From Mucilaginibacter gracilis (GTDB lineage: Bacteria > Bacteroidota > Bacteroidia > Sphingobacteriales > Sphingobacteriaceae), in NCBI RefSeq assembly GCF_003633615.1, contig NZ_RBKU01000001.1:1364001-1428000 (forward strand): DNA of 64,000 nt. The letters run 5' to 3'. Both the position numbers and the translations under genes were made by a program. The notes beneath the pieces are model-generated. The model made no database searches. It saw only the letters and a list, made by a program, of their open reading frames with translations, and was not told where the DNA came from. Below are positions 56,383 through 64,000 of this stretch, piece after piece (the stretch's first letter is position 1; each line of letters opens with the position of its first letter).

Positions 56383-58080
56383 ATGATGAGTTGGTGGCAT
56401 TACTTGTTATTGGTAAACCTTTACCTGGTACTATTCTTTGTGTTTTACAGGATATTTCTGGATAAAGAAACCTTTTTCCAACTCAACAGGGCATACCTTA
56501 TTGCGGGTTCGGTTTTATCGTTTGTGATACCGGTAATGCAGTCCGATTGGATACGCCAGCTTTTTATTACCCAACGTGTACACCAAACCATTTACGCTAC
56601 GGTTAACCCGCAGTTTATTTACCAGGTTAAGCCGGTAGAAAGTAACCCGCTCACACTTGGGCAAATAATTGCATTGGTTTATATTTTGGGTGCAGTTGCA
56701 TTGCTGTGCCGCCTTATTTACCAGCTTTACCTGGTTAAAGCAATGATGCGAGAAACCGATGCACCCGCAGCATTTTCATTCTTCAAAAAAATACGCGTTA
56801 GCACAAGCCTGCCTAACCAACAAACCATTATTGAGCACGAGCAGGTACATACCCGCCAATGGCATTCGGCAGACGTTTTATTGATTGAGGCCGTAATGAT
56901 AATTAACTGGTTTAACCCGGTAGTTTATTTTTACCGCAAAGCCGTTAAACGTGTACACGAATATATTGCCGACAGAAAAGCAATTGAAACCGGCACCTCA
57001 AAAACCGAATATGCTTTGTTGTTATTAAGCCAAACTTTTGGCACCGTACCGCAGCAGCTTACCAATAATTTTTTTAACCATAGCTTGCTCAAGCAGCGCA
57101 TTATGATGCTTAACCAAAATCAATCGCGGCGAAGGGCATTGTTAAAATATGGTTTATCGGCACCTTTATTTGCTGCAATGCTTGTTTTTTCGTCGGCAAC
57201 GGTTAACAACAGCAACATTATTCGCGTCATCAATAAAAAAACAGAGCAGGCATTTGCTATCAATGCCATTCATTTTAAAGCAGAGATAAACGATTCTACG
57301 TCAACAATTACAGTCGCCAGCACAAGCGGTAGCGAATTAAAAAAAGGCTCGCTCACTTTTAAACAAACCAGCAGTATAGTTTCCGATGTAAACAAAGGAA
57401 GTGCAGCCACAACGGTGCAAAAAGACAGTGTTTCGTTACAGGTATTTAATGCTGTAGAAATTCAGCCTACTTTTCCGGGAGGAGAACGCGGCTTTGGCAA
57501 ATTCCTGGTGCAGAATATTCATTATCCTGATAAAGCAAAGGCAAACAATACTAAAGGCAGGGTATTTATTCAGTTTGTGGTAGAAGCCGACGGAGATTTG
57601 TCGGATATTAAATGCCTGCGCGACCCTGGAGATGGCTTAGGGCAGGAAGCCATGCGTGTGCTCAGTATATCGCCAAAGTGGATGCCCGGAATACAAAACG
57701 GCAAACGTGTGAGGGTGCAATATACAGTACCCGTAAATTTTTCGCTAATTGACGATGCTTATAAAAAACCGGAGATTGATAGTGTGCGTGTAACTGCAAC
57801 ATCCAAGAAGCCGATGACCCTTTTTTTATACAAATATCAAACCGGCGATTCCACAACCTTAACGGCCAATGGTTCAAAACAACTTAACCATAAAACCATA
57901 ACAACCATAAAAATGAATGGTAAAATTATAACCGCCGATGAGCTAAAGGGCGTGGATTTAAAAAATATTGAAAACATTAGTGTTATTAAGGCCGATACTG
58001 CAAAAGGGGCTCAAACAAACAGCAATACAAATTTTATAATTATCAAAACAAAAACAGCCAAGGGCACATCAAAAGGTTAA
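56383..58080 (+). CDS. M56 (BlaR1-like) membrane metallopeptidase with TonB C-terminal domain
   Basis: 565 aa. Several membrane spans in the first ~120 residues; zinc motif HEQVH in TIIEHEQVHTRQWHS and downstream Glu in VHEYIADRKA; another span at ~255-270 (FAAMLVFSSATV). The C-terminal part holds a TonB_C domain (FPGGERGFGKFLVQNIHYPDKAKANN cut here into two: FPGGERGFGKF and NIHYPDKA; GRVFIQFVVEADGDL). This fusion is common in Bacteroidota and replaces the penicillin-binding sensor of BlaR1, so the signal is probably envelope stress, not necessarily beta-lactam. Partner of BlaI. Confidence 0.9.
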   Translation: MMSWWHYLLLVNLYLVLFFVFYRIFLDKETFFQLNRAYLIAGSVLSFVIPVMQSDWIRQLFITQRVHQTIYATVNPQFIYQVKPVESNPLTLGQIIALVYILGAVALLCRLIYQLYLVKAMMRETDAPAAFSFFKKIRVSTSLPNQQTIIEHEQVHTRQWHSADVLLIEAVMIINWFNPVVYFYRKAVKRVHEYIADRKAIETGTSKTEYALLLLSQTFGTVPQQLTNNFFNHSLLKQRIMMLNQNQSRRRALLKYGLSAPLFAAMLVFSSATVNNSNIIRVINKKTEQAFAINAIHFKAEINDSTSTITVASTSGSELKKGSLTFKQTSSIVSDVNKGSAATTVQKDSVSLQVFNAVEIQPTFPGGERGFGKFLVQNIHYPDKAKANNTKGRVFIQFVVEADGDLSDIKCLRDPGDGLGQEAMRVLSISPKWMPGIQNGKRVRVQYTVPVNFSLIDDAYKKPEIDSVRVTATSKKPMTLFLYKYQTGDSTTLTANGSKQLNHKTITTIKMNGKIITADELKGVDLKNIENISVIKADTAKGAQTNSNTNFIIIKTKTAKGTSKG

Positions 58081-58282
58081 AAAACCGACCACGAAAATGC
58101 AACTACTTATGTTTTAAAGAAATAATTATTTTACAAAATTAATTTTGATAATTAAAGCAATAAAACTAATTTTATAACAATAAGATTAAGCTCCCCTAAT
58201 AAGGCACCTATTTTTGAAGTACCAGCAAAAAAATTATTACTGGTTTAGGGGTTTATAAATTAATTGTTAATTTTTTTGGGGA

Positions 58283-58314
58283 AAGCCGCCGGGTTACAAA
58301 CCGGGCGGCTTTTA
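58283..58314. terminator. Bidirectional terminator between M56 and efflux operon
   Basis: AAGCCGCC ... GGCGGCTT hairpin with GGGTTACAAACC inside and T-rich/A-rich flanks, lying between two convergent genes. Confidence 0.8.
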
Positions 58315-58317
58315 TTA

Positions 58318-59865
58318 TTAATGAGCATCAACCGGGAGCTCAACATTCTTTTTAAATGGTTGCAGGTAAATTAATGGTATACTAAATAACATTATTAAAC
58401 CGGCCACCCAATAGGCATCGTTATAAGTTAACAGCAGCGTTTGTTTAATAACGCGGCCATCAATTGCCTTTAGGGCCATTTTGGTAGCATCGCCTACGCC
58501 ATAGCCCATAGCCACAAACTTATGCACAAACGCATCAAGCTGCTGGTTAAATGGCGTATTGTACTGATTGGTGTTTGAAAGCAAATTGCTGCGGTGAAAA
58601 CCCTGCCTAACGTGAATAAGGGTTGTTAGGGCGGCTATACCAAACGAACCACCCAATTGCCTCATCATGTTATTTAAACCGGTTCCTTGTCCTAATTCGG
58701 GCCCTTTAAGATCCTGAATGGCTAATGTTGTTAGCGGAACGAATAACAGCGCCATACCAACACCGCGTATTACCAGCGGCCAAAAGAAATCGCCGGTGCC
58801 CGATGCCAGCGTGGAGTGGCTTAACATGGTTGTAAATACAAAAAAGAGTATCATACCCCCCGTGGCCATAAATTGCGCCGGCACCCCTGCTTTTAGCATT
58901 TTACCTATAAACGGCATTAAAACAATGGTACAAATGCCCCCCGGGAATAATATTAAACCTGTTTGCTGTGCAGAGAAGCCCAATAAATTTTGACAAAATA
59001 TAGGGAACACAAACACCGATCCGTATAAACCAAAACCGAGTACAAACGACGTAAACATACCTACGGCAAAACTCCGGTGCCGCATAATTTTAAAGTTTAC
59101 TATCGGGAACCCGAATGTCATTTCTCTCCACATAAAGAAGAAAAGGCCCAATACTGCAGCAATAGTTAATACAAGGATATAGGTTTTAGAAAACCAATCT
59201 TCACTTTCGCCTTTCTCCAAAATAGTTTGCAAACTGCCAACAGCTACAGCAAGCAAGCCAATTCCCCACCAATCTACTGGTTTTCCCTTAGCATCTTTTG
59301 GTGTTTCCCTCACAAACGTAACTGTTAAAAATGCTGCCAGCGCACCAACCGGAATGTTTACATAAAATATCCACGGCCATGCATAATGGTCGGTAATAAA
59401 GCCGCCTATAGTTGGGCCAACCGTTGGGCCAAATACAGCACCTAAACCAAATAATGCGGTAGCAGTACCCACTTCTTCGCGCGGCCATGTTTCTATCAGG
59501 ATAGCCTGGCCGGTTGATATTAAACCGCCACCGGCAAAGCCTTGTATAATACGGAATATTACCAGTTCATTTAAACTAGTGGCATTACCGCATAAAAACG
59601 ATACCGCTGTAAAAATGATGATAGACGCTAAAAAGTAATTTTTGCGGCCAAAGCGGCTGCCTAACCAGCCCGACATTGGTAATACGATAACGTTAGCAAC
59701 CGAGTAGCCGGTAACCACCCAGGCAACGTCTTCAAGTGTGGCTCCCAGGTTACCTTGAATCTGGGGAAGGGACACATTCACAATCGTGGTATCAATAAGC
59801 TCCAACAGAGCGGCCATGATAACCGTAATGGTGATGATCCATTTCCTAAAACCTGTTTCTGCCAT
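58318..59865 (-). CDS. DHA2-family drug efflux transporter (EmrB-like)
   Basis: 515 aa, about 14 membrane spans. N-terminal ALLELIDTTIVNVSLPQIQ (motif D1 of DHA2), SGWLGSRFGRKNYF (motif A), GFAGGGLISTGQAIL. Works with the HlyD-like adaptor 4 bp upstream and the TolC-like channel as a tripartite pump. Last gene of the TetR-tolC-hlyD-emrB operon. Confidence 0.95.
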   Translation of the reverse strand: MAETGFRKWIITITVIMAALLELIDTTIVNVSLPQIQGNLGATLEDVAWVVTGYSVANVIVLPMSGWLGSRFGRKNYFLASIIIFTAVSFLCGNATSLNELVIFRIIQGFAGGGLISTGQAILIETWPREEVGTATALFGLGAVFGPTVGPTIGGFITDHYAWPWIFYVNIPVGALAAFLTVTFVRETPKDAKGKPVDWWGIGLLAVAVGSLQTILEKGESEDWFSKTYILVLTIAAVLGLFFFMWREMTFGFPIVNFKIMRHRSFAVGMFTSFVLGFGLYGSVFVFPIFCQNLLGFSAQQTGLILFPGGICTIVLMPFIGKMLKAGVPAQFMATGGMILFFVFTTMLSHSTLASGTGDFFWPLVIRGVGMALLFVPLTTLAIQDLKGPELGQGTGLNNMMRQLGGSFGIAALTTLIHVRQGFHRSNLLSNTNQYNTPFNQQLDAFVHKFVAMGYGVGDATKMALKAIDGRVIKQTLLLTYNDAYWVAGLIMLFSIPLIYLQPFKKNVELPVDAH

Positions 59866-59869
59866 TTTA

Positions 59870-60925
59870 TTAGTTTTTATATATTACAGATACTGTTGCA
59901 CTCATGCCCGGGCGAAGTTTCGCCAAAATATCTTTGCTTGCATTGATTTTGATTTTTACAGGTATACGCTGAACAACTTTTACATAGTTACCGGTTGCAT
60001 TATCCGGCGGCAGCAAAGAAAACTTGGCACCAGTGGCCGGAGAAAAATTATAAACTTCGCCTTCAATTTTTTCGCCGGGTAAACCATCAACTTCAATTTC
60101 TACCTTTTCGCCAGCCTTAACGTGGGCTAACTGGGTTTCTTTAAAGTTAGCTGTAATATATATGCTATTATCGTTTACAACCGAGAACAGTGTTTGTCCG
60201 GCTTGCACCAATTGGCCTTTTTGAACGTTCTTTTTAGAAACAATACCATTTGCTGGCGATGTAATGCTGGTATAAGTTAATTGCAGTTTCGCAAAATCAA
60301 CGTCGGCTTGTTTTGCCGTAACACCTGTATTAGTAACACTCAATTGGTTTTCGGTACCTTTTACTTGTTCTAAAGCAGCCTTGTATTGGTCTTGCGCGGC
60401 CTGGAAGCCTGCCTGTGCAGCATCACGGGTAACTTGTGCTTGCTCAAATTGTTGCTGCGTTACCGAACCATCTTTAACCAGGTTTGCATACCTGTCGTAA
60501 TCGCGTTTGGCTTGCAATAATTTAACTTTAGCTGTTTCAACATTGGCCTTAGCGCTTGCCGAATTTGCTGTAGTAGTATATATCTGTGATTGCGAAACGC
60601 CAATTGTAGCACTAGCTCCTTTTTGGGCCGCATACGCTTGCTCAAGCTTTACTTTATAATCTCTTTCATCAAGCTTAACCAATAGCTGCCCCTGGTTAAC
60701 GTGCTGGTTTTCTTCAAAATTAATACTATCAACATAACCGCCAACGCGGGCAACAACGGGGCTTATATCGGCATCAATCTGCGCGTCGTCGGTATCTTCG
60801 TGCTTGCTGTAGTATATGTATTCTTTAACCCCAAACACTATCCCGCCTATAAGCAAAATGCCTAATATAATGGGCATTATCCGGTTTGGTTTTTTATTAT
60901 CTGTTTGTTCTGATGTATTTGCCAT
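59870..60925 (-). CDS. Membrane-fusion protein (EmrA/HlyD-like)
   Basis: 351 aa, one N-terminal span (MPIILGILLIGGIVFGVKEYIYY). Biotinyl-lipoyl part KHEDTDDAQIDADISPVVARV (start of the EmrA signature), coiled-coil hairpin in the middle, then the beta-barrel GQTLFSVVNDNSIYITANFKE. Periplasmic adaptor between EmrB-like pump and TolC. Confidence 0.94.
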   Translation of the reverse strand: MANTSEQTDNKKPNRIMPIILGILLIGGIVFGVKEYIYYSKHEDTDDAQIDADISPVVARVGGYVDSINFEENQHVNQGQLLVKLDERDYKVKLEQAYAAQKGASATIGVSQSQIYTTTANSASAKANVETAKVKLLQAKRDYDRYANLVKDGSVTQQQFEQAQVTRDAAQAGFQAAQDQYKAALEQVKGTENQLSVTNTGVTAKQADVDFAKLQLTYTSITSPANGIVSKKNVQKGQLVQAGQTLFSVVNDNSIYITANFKETQLAHVKAGEKVEIEVDGLPGEKIEGEVYNFSPATGAKFSLLPPDNATGNYVKVVQRIPVKIKINASKDILAKLRPGMSATVSVIYKN

Positions 60926-60936
60926 TGTTGTTTATT

Positions 60937-62307
60937 TTATTTGTTCAGTTTTCCGGTTGATTTTAATAGGGTATAATAGGCCAGCCCAGCATCGGCTTTA
61001 GCCAGCTCCAGGTTAATTTGTGCCTGGTATAACAAAGTTTGTGCATCAACCCTGTCGGTTACTGATGCTATATTGCTTTGATATTTTGATTCGAGTATTT
61101 TGTTGTTCTCGTTAGCCTGTGCAATTGCAGTTTCCAATAACTTGATTTTATCCTGAGCTGTAACATAGCTTTGGTAATTGCGGTTAACTTCGTCTTTCAG
61201 GTAATCGGTAGTTATGCTTTTGTTTATTACAGTTTCCTCGCGCTGTATGCGTGCTTCGGCTTCTTTGTTTTTGTTTGTCCAAAGTGTACCAAAATTCCAC
61301 GATACCGTTGCAGCCAGTGTAATAGGTACAATATAGTTACCAGATGTTGGTATAGGGTTACCGCTCAAATCAAGATAATACAGGTTTGCACCCACACCAA
61401 CTGTTGGCAGCCTTTGCGCTGTTATACTTTTAATGTTGGTTTCGGCGTAGCGGTTTTGCAAATCAAGCTGCCTTAACTCCTGGCGGGTATTCATGGCCGA
61501 GTCAATATACGCTGTTAAAGGCGCCAACGAGTGGTTAGCCTCGTTAACAACATCTATTTTTAATTCGGTTGTTTCGGGCAAACCCAGCAATACATCCAGG
61601 TTATAGTTAATAATTTTACGGTTGCTTTCCAAATCAAGACCACTTAACTGGATGTTTGATTTTTGTAGTTGAAAACGTAAAACATCGTTTTTGGTAACCA
61701 GGCCCTGATCGAAAAAGCGTTGCGCCTGTGTTAATTGCTGATCGATAGAAGTAATGTTTTGCGCCACAACCTTTTGGCTCTGCAAAACCTTGTATAGGTT
61801 ATAGTACGCGTTTATTACATCATAAACTATTTGGTCTTTGTCTTTATCGGCATCTAAACGGGCAACCTGCGTTAACAACTCGGTTGATTGTTGTGCATAT
61901 TTAAGCCTGCCGCCTGCAAAAATAGTTTCTTCAACCGAGGCTATACCCAAATAAGCGTTTGCACTGTTGGGCAACTCTATTGTTTGGCCGCCAAGGTTAA
62001 GCGTGTGTGCAGGTATCTGGGCACGGTTGTATGCAAAACTTGCATTCCCGGTAGGCAATTGCCTGTCTTTAGCCTGGTTGTACTGCGATACCGCCCTGTC
62101 TATTTTTGATTGCGATAGCTTTAAGGTTTTGCTGTTATCAATCCCTAATTTTATTGCTTCTTGTATGGTAAGGGTTTTATCCTGTGCTTTGGCCACCTGT
62201 GCAGTTAGCAAGCCAAATAACAGCAATGCACTCCCGTACCCTTTTAAAGGTTTAGCCACCTTAGCAAATACGTAGTGGTTTTTGGTTTGATTAGTGTTGT
62301 TTATCAT
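60937..62307 (-). CDS. TolC-family outer-membrane efflux protein
   Basis: 456 aa with signal peptide (GLLTAQVAKAQ cleavage region), two repeats of long helices (TIQEAIKLGIDNSKTLKLSQSK; ITAQRLPTVGVGANLYYLD) typical of TolC/OMF channels. ATG 62307 overlaps the TetR stop by 4 bp. Confidence 0.92.
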   Translation of the reverse strand: MINNTNQTKNHYVFAKVAKPLKGYGSALLLFGLLTAQVAKAQDKTLTIQEAIKLGIDNSKTLKLSQSKIDRAVSQYNQAKDRQLPTGNASFAYNRAQIPAHTLNLGGQTIELPNSANAYLGIASVEETIFAGGRLKYAQQSTELLTQVARLDADKDKDQIVYDVINAYYNLYKVLQSQKVVAQNITSIDQQLTQAQRFFDQGLVTKNDVLRFQLQKSNIQLSGLDLESNRKIINYNLDVLLGLPETTELKIDVVNEANHSLAPLTAYIDSAMNTRQELRQLDLQNRYAETNIKSITAQRLPTVGVGANLYYLDLSGNPIPTSGNYIVPITLAATVSWNFGTLWTNKNKEAEARIQREETVINKSITTDYLKDEVNRNYQSYVTAQDKIKLLETAIAQANENNKILESKYQSNIASVTDRVDAQTLLYQAQINLELAKADAGLAYYTLLKSTGKLNK

Positions 62308-62939
62308 TGTTGTTTTACTAAGTAAGATTTTAAAAGTCTTTTCATGTAAACTTTCATCCGTGGTTTTATTGAACTCTCTAAAAAGGCCTCATCGCCAATA
62401 TCATGCCCGAGCATTGTTGATGAGATATGGGGCGAATTAATAATATAATTTTTTGTGCCAAATATGGTAAGGATGGTAAATTCATGGTCGATATCCTGAT
62501 GGAACAACCCGCTATCAATACCTTCCTGTATAATTTTTTTAAACTCTAAAACGTTACCCATCAAAATAGCGGTCATTTTCTCGGTCACACCTGACTTTTT
62601 TGCTAACGACATCTCTCTGTTGATAAGCTTTTGAAAGCAACTGTTTGTGATTATCCTTTCCACATAGTTATCAATGCAACGTTCCATTTTATCCCACGAG
62701 GATATGCTGTCGTCGTTACCAATGTTTTGAAGCAGGGTGCGGAAAGCCGATATTTTGCGCTCGAACACGGCCAGATACAACCCTTCTTTTGAACCAAAGT
62801 AATAATTAAGCATTGCCATATTTACACCTGCCTCGCCGGAAATGAGCCGGGTGGAGGCGCCATCATATCCCAATTCAGAAAAAACTTTTTCCGAAATATC
62901 AAGGATATGATCCTTCTTGTCTATTTTGTCCTTGTCCAT
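62304..62939 (-). CDS. TetR-family regulator of the efflux operon
   Basis: About 211 aa from ATG 62939 (TTG 62957 less likely). DNA-binding start KKDHILDISEKVFSELGYDGASTRLISGEAGVNMAMLNYYFGSKEGLYLAVF; variable C-terminal ligand domain. First gene of its own operon; a duplicated ATCGAT-centred site lies ~20 bp upstream. Likely repressor relieved by a pump substrate. (Motif given in part: key helix is ISGEAGVNMAMLNYYFGSKE.). Confidence 0.92.
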   Translation of the reverse strand: MDKDKIDKKDHILDISEKVFSELGYDGASTRLISGEAGVNMAMLNYYFGSKEGLYLAVFERKISAFRTLLQNIGNDDSISSWDKMERCIDNYVERIITNSCFQKLINREMSLAKKSGVTEKMTAILMGNVLEFKKIIQEGIDSGLFHQDIDHEFTILTIFGTKNYIINSPHISSTMLGHDIGDEAFLESSIKPRMKVYMKRLLKSYLVKQQ

Positions 62940-62959
62940 TTTTAAACTCCGGCACAAAG

Positions 62960-62990
62960 TTAATCAATCGATTGAATTAATCAATCGATT
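62960..62990. promoter_or_regulatory. Tandem TetR operator
   Basis: TTAATCAATCGATT occurs at 62960-62973 and 62977-62990 (17-bp period), each centred on the palindrome AATCGATT. Two overlapping palindromic sites next to the TetR start fit cooperative binding of two dimers. Confidence 0.65.
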
Positions 62991-63200
62991 AACTGTCATT
63001 CATTTGTAAAAGACTTGTTAATTAATCAGCACACTACTTAATGTATTGATAATATCACAAAAAACAAGCCAACAAACCAATAGTTTGTTAAGAAAATGCA
63101 CATTGGCTTATTAATATATAAAATCGTTAATTAAGCCCGCTCGCTATCACATCTACGGTTGTAAACAGTTTTTAGTACCTTTCGTTATTATTTTTAAAAC

Positions 63201-64000
63201 ATGAGATCAATAAAGTTACTTGCTTTTCTTTTTTTGTTTGGCATAACAGCTTATGCTCAAACGGCTCCTCAAGCCGGTTTGGTTGACATTAAACAAGCGT
63301 TTAAAAAGCTAAATATTTTAGGTAGCGTTTTATATGTTGCCGCCCATCCCGACGATGAAAACACAAGGCTACTGGCTTACCTGGCACAAGAAAAGCATTA
63401 TCGCACGGGCTATTTATCGCTCACCCGCGGCGATGGCGGCCAAAACCTTATAGGTAACGAACAAGGCGAACTTTTAGGACTGATACGCACCCAGGAGCTG
63501 TTAGCTGCGCGCCATATTGATGGGGCCGAGCAATTTTTTACGCGTGCCAACGATTTCGGTTTCTCGAAAGGGCCAGACGAAACTTTAAAGATATGGGACA
63601 GGGAAGCTGTTTTGGGCGATGTTGTGTGGGTGATACGCAAGTTTAAACCCGATGTTATTATTTGCCGCTGGCCTACTACAGGCGAAGGCGGGCATGGCCA
63701 CCATACCGCATCGGCAATATTGGCGCAGGAGGCTTTTACCGCCGCAGCCGACCCGAAACGTTTCCCGGAACAACTGCAATTTGTGCAGCCCTGGCAAGCC
63801 AAACGCCTGTTGTTTAACAGCTTTAATTTTGGCAGTGTGAATACCAGCGCCGAAAATCAGTTTAAATTAGATGTTGGTGTTTATAACCCTGTGTTGGGTA
63901 AAGGCTACGGCGAAATTGCTGCCGAAAGCCGGTCGCAGCACAAGAGCCAGGGCATGGGTACGGCTAAAGAAAGGGGCGAGGCTATTGAATATTTTAAAAC
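63201..64000 (+). CDS. PIG-L family deacetylase, 5' part (runs off the window)
   Basis: First 266 residues from ATG 63201. Signal peptide MRSIKLLAFLFLFGITAYAQ; zinc motif VAAHPDDENTRLLAYL; TRGDGGQN; ELLAARHIDGAEQFF; and the third zinc His region GGHGHHTASA. PIG-L enzymes remove N-acetyl groups from GlcNAc-type substrates. Bacteroidota versions of this large secreted type are usually ~800 aa, so most of the gene lies outside. Confidence 0.9.
   Translation, partial: MRSIKLLAFLFLFGITAYAQTAPQAGLVDIKQAFKKLNILGSVLYVAAHPDDENTRLLAYLAQEKHYRTGYLSLTRGDGGQNLIGNEQGELLGLIRTQELLAARHIDGAEQFFTRANDFGFSKGPDETLKIWDREAVLGDVVWVIRKFKPDVIICRWPTTGEGGHGHHTASAILAQEAFTAAADPKRFPEQLQFVQPWQAKRLLFNSFNFGSVNTSAENQFKLDVGVYNPVLGKGYGEIAAESRSQHKSQGMGTAKERGEAIEYFK

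Overview
The window reads as chromosome of a Bacteroidota bacterium, most likely Sphingobacteriaceae (Mucilaginibacter/Pedobacter-like). This is inferred from protein style: a GH39/UxuA glucuronoxylan module, BlaI-M56-TonB_C signalling genes, Bacteroidetes-type integrase and Mob proteins, an AlbA-type regulator with TSEK repeats, weak Shine-Dalgarno sites, and AT-rich gene gaps. No rRNA, intact tRNA or CRISPR array is visible.

Layout. (1) 1-5 kb: a sugar-acid/xylan module. GH39 xylosidase and uxuA lie on the minus strand, diverging from a LacI regulator and an SDR oxidoreductase. The GH39 gene has an in-frame TAG just after its signal peptide and uxuA carries about three indels, so the catabolic arm looks inactivated while regulator and SDR are intact. 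(2) 5.4-35.6 kb: a mosaic mobile region. On its left are a frameshifted conjugation coupling protein, a truncated conjugation gene and an AAA/DUF4143 ATPase. The middle holds a sensor-like GAF/PAS protein, an Lrp regulator, PEP carboxykinase and a gene split by an IS21-family element. Next comes a Type IIG restriction-modification locus interrupted by a second IS. On the right are a zeta-toxin pair, MobB/MobC-type mobilization genes, a primase, an AlbA-type regulator and a tyrosine integrase. The integrase abuts a 44-nt 3' fragment of tRNA-Pro(GGG) with that gene's terminator: an attachment site. The matching intact tRNA is not in the window. (3) 35.6-41 kb: relics of an integrase and an IS630-type transposase, then an AraC regulator and a receiver protein. 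(4) 38.4-52.6 kb: a Wzx/Wzy-type exopolysaccharide cluster (initiating transferase, glycosyltransferases, Wzy, two acyltransferases, Wzx, Wzc, Wza). (5) 52.8-64 kb: two M28 peptidases, a BlaI/M56 sensor pair, a TetR-controlled TolC-HlyD-EmrB efflux operon, and the start of a PIG-L deacetylase.

The most striking system is at 18.9-25.8 kb. The Type IIG enzyme gene (nuclease, methyltransferase, target recognition domain) is followed, on the opposite strand and tail to tail, by a second silent target-recognition/C-terminal cassette. The silent cassette begins with a homologous copy of the sequence just before the active recognition domain. A 23-bp inverted repeat (22/23 identical) sits exactly at the junction in both copies, and a small serine recombinase gene lies immediately beyond. 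Inversion of the ~1.5 kb between the repeats would swap the recognition domain in frame: a candidate DNA-inversion switch of restriction/methylation specificity. An IS with a clean 4-bp duplication (TTAA) has separated the nuclease from the methyltransferase; removing it restores one 1262-codon frame.

Other points of interest are a ~160-nt nested inverted-repeat element at 25.84-26.00 kb (candidate structured RNA or transfer origin), palindromic operators at several regulators, and a zeta-toxin/Phd-like pair inside the mobilization operon.
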